A stretch of 58,499 nucleotides of DNA from Fragilaria radians (lineage: Eukaryota > Bacillariophyta > Fragilariophyceae > Fragilariales > Fragilariaceae). A program made the translations under genes and the position numbers. Shown in pieces: positions 43,267-55,200 of this stretch (position 1 is its first letter; each line of letters starts with the position of its first letter). The notes under the pieces are model-generated. The model was not told the origin of the DNA, searched no databases, and saw nothing but the letters and a program-made list of their open reading frames with translations. The stretch is taken from contig CAAAJI010000111.1 in NCBI GenBank assembly GCA_900642245.1, positions 48,221 to 106,719 of the forward strand. The letters are read 5' to 3'.

Positions 43267-46200
43267 GGCATGAATGATAATGGTGTGTCAGGAAAAATAT
43301 TGAATTTTATTGACAAGGTTAAGGGTTAATCATTTTTAACACAGCCAGTTATTTTATATCCCATATCCCAACTAGTGCATGGCGCTTGCTTTGCTACGCA
43401 GCGGTAATTATGTTACAAAAGATGATAATAGACAATTCAGAATAGTGTATCTATGAATTTCCGTTTATAATTTCCAACAATAATTATGGCATGGCTTTTT
43501 ATGAATGGCTTGTGTGAACGTAGAATTTGCAGGTCATACAGTCTTCGAGTTTTACTACTCGTCATAACCTGACATTGGTATCGTCAAATGTATTCAAGAT
43601 CACAGAACTGTCTCTGTGATTAAGTAAATTATACCACTATTTAACATTGACATCAGGAAAGTGTAAAGTTAGACATTCCACTTTTTACCCCATAATAAAT
43701 ATGGTTTGAAGTCATATTTTAGCTTTTCTCATGTAGAAGTCATTACTGCTGCTGTTATTGGAATGTGAAGGATTGTTGCTGTTGTTGGAGAAGAAAAGTT
43801 GTTGTGAAAAATCAAAACGTTGTTGTTGGTACAAAGTCAATATACTTGTTCTGTTAACTTTAATTCTGTTTAATTTAAGACAAATGAAGGGTTAATATGA
43901 TAACAGTCATCCCAAGCATAAAGCAATGTTATTCCTCCATATGAAAAATGCTCATTAAACAAGTAATGTCTAAACATTAGATTAAGAAGCATGAAAGATC
44001 TGTTTCCTCTATTTAAAGGAATATGGTCATTTATATTTCAATGTTTTGAAGACATTTCATTTTAGTTGCAGATAATAATTGCAATTAGAGTTATCCACTA
44101 TTTGAAAGTCTCGACAACATTCTAGTTTATAATTTTTTTATGAATCTTGTTATTTTACCACCGAATAAATTTTGAATGAGATGCATCCCTAGGGACTTTA
44201 GAGGCGCAGTCGAGCTATAAACTCTGTACTCGTATTCGACAGGTAACTGACGATGCAAAGATGTGTTAATGGTAAAAAGGATGAAACATACATCGTTTTC
44301 TGCTCATGCTGGCTGACGGCCAGATCGGATGTAAAACTTTTTGGTAGTCACAACACAAATGTTGATGAACTTATCATTATTCAAGAGTTATTTACATGTT
44401 GCATGATCAAGACAGAGGTGCTAACAATTATTCATTGTTTTAACGGAGCACATAATAAAAGGGGGGAAAGAGACGGATAAGTGGTAAGTGTGGAATGATT
44501 TATGGGAGTTGAACGGATGAATCAGTCCTGGAAGGACTGAATTATCATTTAGATTAGAAGTTAATTTAAGTCATTTAATGTTCACAACCTCGTAATTTTA
44601 GCTTTTGGTAAGCTGATCTTTATCTCTCGATTCTAAGGTAACTGGAGATTTTCAACTACTTTCATCAAAACAAAACACTTTATACTTCTTCAAGAAATTC
44701 AGCGGTGAGCCTCTAGAGTAAACAAACGTAGATACTACATAGGAGAAAAAGGCCAAACTTACGTTCAACTGTCGGCAATGCTCGTTTGCCATTTGCGGAA
44801 CCTAATTTTTGACACAACAATTATGAACTTTTATGTCCCACATAATTCCCCCCAGATTCAGGCCAAATACGTTATTATATGTGACAAAGCAGCTCAATCT
44901 GTCATCAGCAAGATTAAAAAAATTCTTTTGATATTCATGACAATTGATGAGTAAGGAGCTACAGTGATTGGTGTGTATGTAGCGCTTATAAACAGATGCT
45001 GAAAAAGTATCATGCAAGTACCGCAAGAATTCAAATGATAATATCAAGGTAAGACTTCAGTGCGTCATCTACGGACTAAAGTAAGCAAGTCTGTCACTCT
45101 CAGGGGTCTCATAATCGGCCATAATGTGACTGCTGTGCAATAGTTCCTTGTTTGTATTATTAATATTAATCAAAATCCAATTAATCGAACTAGAAAATAT
45201 GCGTGTTACCGAGAAATTAGTTGGCTTAATGATGTTTGGCTTCCTTCTGCATCATATTCACCAATAAGAATAGGCTGATCTTATGAAAAAACGGTCAGAC
45301 TGCTATGTCAAATTAAGTGTGTATGAAGTAATTAGTCGGTTTCAATGTGAGGACTTGGGAGATTCAAAACAATACATGGGGTTTAAAACCTCTAGAAATG
45401 AAATGCATTGGAGTACCAAATCAAGACAAGCAGTATTCATTCAGAGTTAAATAAAATTCCGAAATGAGTAGGGAAGAAATGTAGCTTCCCCTAATGTATC
45501 TGGAGAGAATCCAATGGAAAGCATAGGTAGAACACATGTCAATGGCAGTGCAATGCGGAGGTCTAGATCAGGATTTGTTAAGTCTAAGTACGTTGACATT
45601 GTCAGGGTTCATGCACCAGTGCATTTTAAGGAAATGGAGAAGGTAATCATACTGGTCTTCTAAATAAGCAAGAATTATGTCACTTGGCTTGAATTTCCTA
45701 TTTAACTCCTGGGACACAAGGTAAGGCAATCCTTCAAGCAATTCTCTGGTTTGGGCCTTGCTAACCAATCGCATACTCCTTCTCTTGTAGAGGCCATTGT
45801 AAAGCTTGCCATCACCAACCCCTAATCCCTAATCCCTAACTCACCAAATACCGACGAATGTTTCTTGAATAAGTTGTTGTTGGAAAACGTTAAAGATGTT
45901 TATGAAGATACTACCAGCAGAGAGAGTGTGCCTCTGGCCAAAATTGGATTTCTCAAGTGCAGAGAAGAGAAAATCGAAAGATCCACCTTGGATGTCACTT
46001 GAATGGAAGTAACTGTTTTTCTTAATCTTATTAATTATTTTCTATTAATCTTTTCATATTCTTGAACCTAAAGCGTGAATTGCTTATTTTTTTAATGCTT
46101 TTTAACTGATTCTTCTTCAGTGACTCACATATCATGAAGCCTAAGGTTTCTCCCCTTGATGGCCCGAAACTTTCCGTTTGAAGACTTCCTCATGGGAAGT

Positions 46201-46329
46201 GAGTTGGTCAAAAGACATCCAAAATGCTTCAAAATATGCTGCCTAATGTTAATTATAATGCATTACTCATACTCTCAGCTTGACTCACAGGTTTAGCGGT
46301 AATTAAAATAAAAGGCAAACTAAATCAAT
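43267..46329. other. Intergenic, 3.1 kb
   Basis: The longest gene-poor stretch outside the transposon nest. Frames of 60-80 codons (44253-44480 plus, 44802-45047 minus, 45568-45774 minus) have no recognised homologues. The last one can be read upstream to about 45830 and looks more protein-like than the others. A perfect 8-bp hairpin (TCAGTCCT/AGGACTGA, 44522-44540) and ATCACAGA/TCTGTGAT (43599-43620) are present. GTTGTT-rich simple sequence occurs near 43750-43830. Probably decayed mobile DNA in part; unproven. Confidence 0.4.
45820..45840. repeat. Telomere-like short tandem repeat
   Basis: Three direct copies of a 7-mer, two CCCTAAT and one CCCTAAC, preceded by one more C. The unit resembles the CCCTAA telomere repeat of many stramenopiles with one extra base. 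Interstitial, only 21 bp. Confidence 0.5.
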
Positions 46330-49300
46330 TCAAATCAAATCAACTGGATTTTTCGGACCAAAAACATGAATAATATTGTCTGTACCACCTGCTGCAAGTA
46401 ATGTACGAAATTGGTGGAACGCTAGACATCCAATCGGGCCAATCATTCTCCCATGATTCATTTGTGAATGTCGAATCAATTGTGTAGATTCGCCATCAAG
46501 AGTAGTGAGCTTGATGAACTGAGCATGAGAACCTGATGCAAGAAAAGGAATATGATTATGAATCGCCATAGCAGTCATAGGACTTCTTTGTACTGCATAG
46601 CAATGAAGGCTCTTTGACGCCCGAAGGTCGAAAATCCTTACGTCGCCCAAGACGCTACCAGAAACAATCTATATATGTTGAAATTGTGTCAATACATTTT
46701 AATCCAAACTTCTAAATGCACAAGGAAAAACTCACCGAGTTGCTTTGATCGTATCCAAGAAGGGAAGCATCCACGATCCATCCTCCATGTTCTCTGAATG
46801 ATTCAATACCAAGTCTTCTTTTTCCAGTGGCATGCACAGAAGTGCTAACATTCAGTGCCACTGCCTTGATTCTAGTATCGAACATTTTTATAGTTCCGTC
46901 GCTGAATCCTGCGATCAGTTGATGCGGCTCAGTACAGTTACCGTTTCCGGTGAACTTTGTACCACCAGCTGAAGCCAATGTAGTCACGCATGCATCTTGG
47001 TTAGTTGAAATCTCGTGGCAACATCTTTGACTATGCATATCCCATATCCGAATCATGCTGGAGTTACCTCCGGCAAACAAACGGCCTGTACTTTGCTCCC
47101 AATCCAGAATCAGACCACTTTTGCTTTTGTCAGGAATTAAATTAGGCAGAGCATAGAAAGCAAAATTCAGAGCGACTGCATGTGGTGGTTCTGATTTAGA
47201 AAAAGGAATTCCTCCCCATGCTCTGACAGAACCATCGTCGCAACCTGTAACAAAAATACTGGTGGTCTCTGCCTGCATCCAACATGTAGATGTAAATCTC
47301 GACCCTTTAATGTTGCCGTTTCGGATACAGAACACCTTGTTAAATTTTTGGCTGTCCCAAATCGAGATTCCGCTTTGTCCATCACAGACAGCTAAAATGT
47401 CTTCAAAAGGATGAAATTTGATCAACGATGTTGACGAGGCATTGGTGTTCCGTAAGAGTCCAACCTGCTTTAGTTCCAAAGTTGTTCGCTTTCTGTTTAA
47501 ACCCTCTTCTATGATTTGCGCAGCAGATTCATTTTCCTCCAAAAAGAATTCATTGTTGTACATCTCTTTCGCTGACTTTGGTGGTTTCGGAGCGAAACAA
47601 GAATAGTATTTCAAAACTTTTTCACTGAAATCGTAAGTTATTTGATTTCGTCGATTTAAGTAGGCCTTGAGAGCTCCTCGAGGACTCAAGGAATCCATTG
47701 AGTCGTAGAAAGCCGCTGCGTTTTCGCTTAAGAAAAAGGTACTACACATCCAATCAAATAGTTCTGATTCCGGAGGGTTGTAATCTATCTTTCCGATATC
47801 TGATTGTGAGGGTGTTTCTATTGTCTCAGCAGGAGTTGATGGCGTTGACTTAATTTGTGACATTCCTAAGACAGATATAGTTCTGCGAAATAATAGAGAT
47901 TCAGCTTTCTTTGAATCAGTATCACATTGGGATTCGTCACGCTGCAACGATGATCGTTTGGGAGACGCAAATCGAGATAGGTCATAATCAGATGACGCGC
48001 CAGGCGTACGAAACGGTAATGTTGTTCGATTCGAAACGAAAAATCTTTCTCTAGTCAGTTTAACTTTCGACTGAAGAACATTCTCGTGGACGTAATTTAC
48101 AATAGAACTCGCAGCCTTTAGAACTGAAGGATGAGTATCATGATGGTGACAATTACATATTGCCCTCCAAATAGCCCTGAATTTTTCCATCATTTCGATA
48201 TTTAAACATGAAGGAAAAGGAAAGTGTACTACTTTTATTTCGTCGTCTTGCTCACCGACAACTTGCTTTTCCTTCGATACACGTAAATCCGACATAGTCA
48301 TCTCTTCAGATGACGAGAGGAAAGCTTGCTGATATTTATCCAACATAACAGCGATCATAATCACGGTTTCATACCGTACCATGGCGCTGCCATCCGCAAG
48401 AGCACTCACAGCATTAATGGCTACAGTCAAGTCCAAAGCAAGCCGGTGGCTATCCTCAAATGCTAATAGTCGAGCGTCAGTAGATGCATGCGCGCTGTCA
48501 TTTTGCGCGTGTTCTTGCGAAAAGAAAGATGAGTTATTCATTTGTGAACGAATAGGAGAATCATTGTACGCTGATCCTTGAGAAGTCATATTTCTGCCCG
48601 CCTGCCCACTCTGCACGGATGTCGTATCAAAAGGAACCTGATGAGGATTCCATAAAAGGTTTCCACCACCAGGGGGGATGAAAGAGGGCTGCAATCTACC
48701 AGAAATATCGTTTCCTCCCGGTAGTATTTGTGAATGAACGATTGGTTGCTGAAACAAATTATTTGATTGGAAATTGCCTCGAAGATTAATGTTTTGTCGG
48801 GGAGTTTCAACTTGTTGAGGAGACGGTAAGAAAGGTGATAATCGAGATGCCTGAGTTTCATGTGGATTCAAAGAAGTACTTAAAAGGCAACTAAGGGCAT
48901 AACATGCTGCAGCTCGAACTTGAGGCGAATCGTCATTTAACCTTGAAATGAGCCGTAAATGTGCACCCGCATGAAATCCTTTTATCTGCGTTGTGACATT
49001 CCCTTTGAACAAATTCCCAAGACATATGCATAACCAAGTTCTTAATCTTGATGGAACCCTTTCGTCAGCAAGAAACATTTTATTTTCAGAATGGACGTCA
49101 AGGCTTTTATCGGAGATGGCTTCAACGGAAGACAGTAGCGTGCAGCAAGTCCCATGCAAATTTTGTTGCATACAAGCTATTGACCCTGTGGATAATCTTT
49201 GCACGCAATCGACAAAATCAATGCCGCCATGTTCTTTGCTCCGCTGCTTCAACAGGATTTAGAGATAAATTCATCGTGGCACGGTTTAGGCCCCAAGATA

Positions 49301-51149
49301 GGTGCTGGATGAAGTGGGGAAGTGCACCATCCTTGACCAAATCAACCTGACACGAAGAATCAAATGAGAGAATACGTGCCCATATACCAATCAAATTTGG
49401 CTTGTATTCAGGGCTTTGCAGCAATTTTAAAACATAAGGAAATATTCCCACCGACAGTGCTAGATTGACAGCCCATGATCCAAGATCGAGAAATTGACGT
49501 AGGAGAGTCAATGCTTTTACTCGATGAGCTTGGGATAGTAAGACTTGAAGAACTATAGGGAGTTGTTCTGGGCACTCGAATGTGCCATCGGTTTCGTTGG
49601 CCACACGGATAGATGAAAACTCCAACCATATTTCGAATGCAGTGAGTTGTTCCGAAAAGAAGGGAGAGGTAAAACTTGAGACGGGACCTAAGCCAGCAGG
49701 TTCTACTGATTTTTCCATTTTATTGTCTTTGCTAACACGTTCGTCGTCAGCATCACTTTCACCATCCGTTGGAATCACCACAAGAATTTGCTTATTCAGA
49801 ATGCCATCCCTAATTAAGGCACATAAAGATGTTTCACATGCCAAATCCCAAGCTTGCCATAGAGGATGATCACAAATTCCCTTTGGTAATGGTGGGTAAC
49901 TCTGAGGTGTACAATTTAGAGATCTAAGTATTCTGTCAGCTAACAAGAAGTTTCTGAACATACTTGCCACTAAAAGATCTTGTCGAAACAGTCTTTGGAA
50001 AAGAGGCTTGGGTAGAACATTCCAAGCGATAGAATCAGTTACTGATGTGAAAATCCAATTTAACTCTCCAAGGGGAGTTTTTCTGTCGTCTGACTTTCCA
50101 GGAATGGTGTCAACAATGTCTGGATCCATATCACCCATACTCTGAGGATTGCGTCGAATGAACCACCGTAATGCTACTTTGATTGGTGTAGTAAGACAAG
50201 AGGTGAAAATGTCTGCAGGATAATCTGGATGCATTGGAAGGTATTCCTTATCCGAAGTAGGGGCTAGAACAATTGTTTCTCGAACCCAAATCGATGCTGC
50301 AGTTTCTATATCATAAGAAGAAAACTCGGATCGATCTGGAGTTTGAGATGGTGTGCCATCACTAGATTCAATAGGTGCCGTAAGATAGGGCATTAAAATA
50401 CCTGCAGTGCTACAATCAAGCACTATAATTGTGGGCTTGCCAATCCATTGTCTCATATCGGTGACACACAGTGGGATGTACTGGGTATGATTTTTGTCGA
50501 ACACCCATATCTCTCCATTGACTGTTGGACGTGGAACACCGTGTCCGTTGTAGTGCAAAAGTACGCGCTCAGACCTTGCTTGCCGCCTGAGTCCTAAGCA
50601 TAAAGAGCGTACATCCTCTATTGTTGGATCTAGGGCCCTTCGATACTTTATTGCTTTTGTCCCACGCTGTTGCTGCCACTGAGCATATTGGAATTCAAGG
50701 TTTTCCCCAATCTTTTCTTTAGCTTTCGATCTACTAATACTTGAGGGATCTATCCAACATTGAAGTTTAGCGCAAGGATGAGGCTTAATTATATCTGGTG
50801 GATCAGTTCCAACATTTAGAGCCATTATCAATCCCACCCCAACAGTTTTCATCTTGTCTTTAAGCCTCCAAGTCGGCTCAACATGGTTTAATAAGTTCAC
50901 GATTCTTTCTAAAACTTCTTTTTTCTCCTTCTTTTGCAATCTTGTATTTGGTGTCCTTAAGATATTAAACGAGCTGACACGATGTAACATGGATCCTGCC
51001 GCAGCATCTGCCTCTCCTTTCCCATTTGATCCTTGCGATGGAATAGATTCATTCACAGTTATCCAGTCAGGGTTCTCTCTTTTAATGCAGAGATAGGGCG
51101 GAAGAGCGTGATCGATAAAGAAGTCGTTCATTTCATTCATTTCGTTCAT
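46330..51149 (-). CDS. RPTOR: Raptor, TORC1 scaffold subunit (two frame breaks)
   Basis: Start at the ATG at 51149 (MNEMNEMND), because the frame upstream lacks ATG. The RNC/caspase-like domain has LLHYNGHGVPRPTVNGEIWVF and TIIVLDCSTAGI. HEAT repeats follow and the C-terminus has WD40 repeats. A 67-nt intron (46735-46669; donor GTGAGT, acceptor TATAG) joins the last exon, SGSVLGDVRIFDLRASKS to FGPKNPVDL. Between the two long frames, homology passes through a third frame (MAALILSIACKDYPQGQ, about 49229-49181) that bridges conserved raptor HEAT sequence. Frames therefore change near 49230 and again near 49180, each as if one A were missing. Adding two bases makes the length divisible by three, about 1584 residues. 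Raptor presents substrates to TOR kinase in nutrient signalling. Either assembly errors, or a damaged or frameshifting gene. Confidence 0.9.
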
Positions 51150-52255
51150 TTTGTTTAGTTTAACTTCTGTAATTTGGAGGCAACTTTGTATTTTTTTTAT
51201 ATACCGTCCGACCAAATAAATTACAGTACTTGTTCCGTCAATGAGTTGACGATACCTATGAGCCTATGAGAAACCAAATGTGCCATTGATCTCACCCTGA
51301 CCTCAAAATCTCCAAAACTACATTGAGGAAAAGAGAGATCCCTGATGTTGCACCTGATGTTATCGGTTGAAAAGATGGTATCCCTGACAATATCTCTGAA
51401 AGTTTAGTTGACCTCAAAGAATTCTTTGAAAAAGCAAAATTACAAGTCACAAGTGACCAAGATTAAAAAAGCCAATTGTTAAATTAGACATTAATTGTAG
51501 ATCATGATCAAAAAGTGAATTAAAAATTTAGCATTAGAGCGACAAATTATGAAACAAAAGTTGAAAACAAGCCTGACTGAAATATTGTCCAGTTTACAAA
51601 TTGCCAAGGGAGCAAGATAAACCATAAACAAATCAAAGTAAGAATTCTTAGTTTAAGAAAGCGCTTGAAATTGATTCCTGAGCTCAAGCAATGCAACAAA
51701 AGATACTAAGCAGAAAGAAATGACACGTTTAGTAGCAAAATGACACCACTTGTAACTGTGTGTGAATACTATAGTTGTGTATACCAAGTACAATCAGACA
51801 GTACTTTAAAGCTCCAATAAATGAGAATTTAATGTGGCACTTCGAAAGTAGATATGCATAATTATTGACATCACCAGTAAATCAGTCAGAAACAGGCATC
51901 TGCGGTGTATATTACACCTTAGGAGTAGAATTTAAACAACCAGTCAATATGAAATGCAATAAATCAATAGAATAAGCAGGAGTAGAAATTCCTTTGGATC
52001 CTTACATACCTCCTCTAAGGCACACGATACCCTAGAATTAATGAAAACATGATTCCAGAAAGTATCAGAAAAGGACACAGAGTGTTGGGACATTTAGTCA
52101 AGTTTCCCTTGGCTAGCAATTATTTTGGGACACTTGAATTCACTAGACTAGTACTTAGTTACTTATTTGCAAGGGTAAAAATAGAAAAAAGTTGCAGCGC
52201 AAACTCTGGATCAGCTAAGGAGCATCATCTGGCTAATAACGACTCAACCTGGCAA
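51150..52255. other. Divergent spacer between Raptor and the channel-cyclase gene
   Basis: 1.1 kb, AT-rich, no independent gene. The downstream frame is open from an ATG at 52049, but the next ATG at 52256 begins the part with normal composition, so the extra 69 codons may be 5' UTR. Confidence 0.45.
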
Positions 52256-55200
52256 ATGTCAACCCTTGATTCACTCCTTGATACAGTTGAAGAGGCTGAT
52301 GAAGAAGAGGATGTGAAACGTCCATCTTCGATTGGACCATTAGCACATGGAAAAAATAACAATGTTGACGGTGATGAGTGTCAATTTATGGCGACAGACG
52401 TAACGGATCGTCAGAAAATGATAGCGAATGTTGGATCGAGTTTCAAGAGGCAAGGGAACCACTTGAAGTTGGATGAATATGACTACCCTAAAAACATTGA
52501 TCCTCTGACCTCAGTTTCAGCCCAAAACGTAGTAAAAAAGAAGTCAAAATTATTTTCCGAATTGATTCCCTCGAAGAATAAAGGTTCTCTTGATGATAGT
52601 ATCCTCAAACAGGATCCCTTAAGGCCATCGAAAGTACTATCAACATCTAATGGAAAGTCAAGAAGGAACATTTTTGCTAAAAAGACCGCACAACCAAAGC
52701 TTGCTATACCAATTAAACCACCACTAGAAAAACCTGAAATTAGAGCACAAGACCAAGATACCACCAGAGCCACATATCGTCGGTATAGAGTTGGAGAATC
52801 GGTTCTAGTTTGCTGTCCTCAGTCGGGTTCTAGTAATTTAGTTAACCGATACGGTTACCCTTTAGGCGGAGGTTATACTGTAGAAGAACAAAAAGGGCCG
52901 TATATTTATGTTTTCGCGATTGTGAAAAAGGTGCATTTCGAAGAAGATGCCGAATACTATACAGTCACTCGGGCTGACACTGGAGGAGACCAACGTGCTG
53001 ATGCAGGTAAGTACCTAGCTGAATAATGAAATTCCAACATTCATTCATGGAACATTTAACAAAAGTCAAATAAAGAATGTATGGAGCCATTCGCAACAGC
53101 TCGTGGTGAAGCAGCAGCGTTGCAAGCCGCCACCGAAAGCCAATTAGTAGAAAATACGCGTGGTCTCGGTGGAGTTTCAACTCCAGAAGGCATCATGTCC
53201 TCTAAGAAGCCAAAATCTAGGTATTTTTTGGATATCTGTCGTAAACTATTTTCTAATCTTCTTTCCCCTCTTTCATGGATTCTACATTGCATCTTCCATG
53301 TAATTGGAAAGCGAATAAGTATTTTTTATTCGCTGGCAAGAATTGTTATACGTCGTCATGGCAAACTTTTATTAAATGGAATGAAGCCATATTCATGCGT
53401 TATCAGTATCACCATGGTCAACGTTCTTGTTCTATGCAGCATGTGGTACATGTTCATTGACCAAGCAAGGTTGGTTTTTCTTTCTCCCAACACAGACTAC
53501 GCATTCGCTCTAGTATCTCAGTGAGTTTCCTCGCTTTTCGGATTTTTGTTTCAATTTCTTGCTAACCATTTCTGCAGGATGATATGGCTCTGTCTTGTTC
53601 TTGAACTTTTATTCGAGGTTTTCATTCGCCCTGAAGGCTATCGTAATCTTCTTCTTTCAGATAAAGCTTTCTCTCCATCGACGATTCGGTACATAAACTC
53701 ATTTCATCTTTTAATTGAGTTCTTTTCTCTAATAACTTTCATTCCCGAGTTTATTTGTCTCTGGACAAACAAGTATTCTTGCGGTGATAGATTGCCATTT
53801 TCGTTCGTAAACGCTGTTTACGTTTCGGTTCTAGGGCCATCGCGCCTTGATGCTTTCTATGGACGAGCAATTCTTGCATTGACACGACTAAGGGTTTTTG
53901 GTCTTGTTCGGCACTGGAAAAATATGTGGATTGCTAACTCATTAAGTTCGGGGCGTTGGAAATTCTCGCGTGCTTGTCTTTCCGGTTTTGTTCCATCTCG
54001 AGTCGCACCTATCTCGTCGCATAACGCGAAGTCAGATACTGCGACTACAGAGCAAAGTGGCACTTCGTTGACAAATGCGTCGAATATTGGAACTGCATTG
54101 ATGGTCACAAATTCCCACCGTGCACTTACCATTCTGTAAGTAAGGCTGCTTTCCATTATTTGAGCTTTCAGATCTAACCTTGAATATCGTAGTTGCACTA
54201 TCACGGGACTCTTCCCGTTGTTCAGTATAATCCAAGCCAATGGAGGCACAAACAGGGTATCAACCGAAATGACAAAGCAGCTTCAGGCCATAAATCTAGA
54301 ATTTTCTAACGCTACTGATGAGGAAGAATGCAATTATTTTTTGGAGTCATTATACTCTTGGGTAATTGGAGTTACTAGAGGCCCCAATTCAAATCTTTAT
54401 CGCGGTCCGGATGCATATCTTCTTCATTCTTTTGTTGAGCCATTACGGTGTAACAATTCCAGATCACTTTATGATGGATTTGTGGGAAATTCTCTTTGCC
54501 GAAATTGGAGTAGCACACTCAAAAACTCAGAAGAATTACCTGAAGAAGTCAAAAGCATATGCACTGTTTGGAACATGACAACAATCAACTCGACATCATC
54601 GTTCTTGGCAAAGAACCTGGACATTCGGACTGGATCAGTGGGTGTTTACTCTGAGTCAAGCGAAGGTTTTTTGATTACGGAAAATGGTAATATCTCTACC
54701 ACGTTTCGAGTCGTAGCAACGTTTAATGAATCAAATGCAGTTTCATTAGGGTAAGAAAGCAGTTTGTCGAACCTTGGTTGACCTTTCCTTTTTTAATATT
54801 CCTTATTACAGGTCGTTATCATCTTTTTTTCTCCAATTGTTCCTTCTCGTGAGTATATTAGGAGGCCTTTCAGTCGTTCGGCGTGATTCTGGCGTGTTAG
54901 TATTGGGACCACTAAGACGTATGCTGAAAATTGTGGCAAGATGTAAGTTTAAACGTAACCCTATCATGACGTCCTATCAACTAACGCGATTTGTAGATGC
55001 GAAGAATCCTTTATCAACGGTAAGGACAGGAAGAAGGGATGATGATTCAGATGACGACGAGGGATCAGATAGTGGAGAGCGCGGAAGTTTAGAAGATAAA
55101 CTTGGAAGCTACGAAACTGAGCAACTTATATCAGCAGTCTCTAAGATCACAGACCTGCTTCGAAAGTGTTGGGGCGTAGCAGGAGCGGATATTATATCAA

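Noticed and set aside
52049..52255. N-terminal extension of the channel-cyclase protein from the ATG at 52049
   Set aside because: The 69 extra codons differ in composition from the rest and show no domain or targeting signal, so I start at 52256; not excluded.
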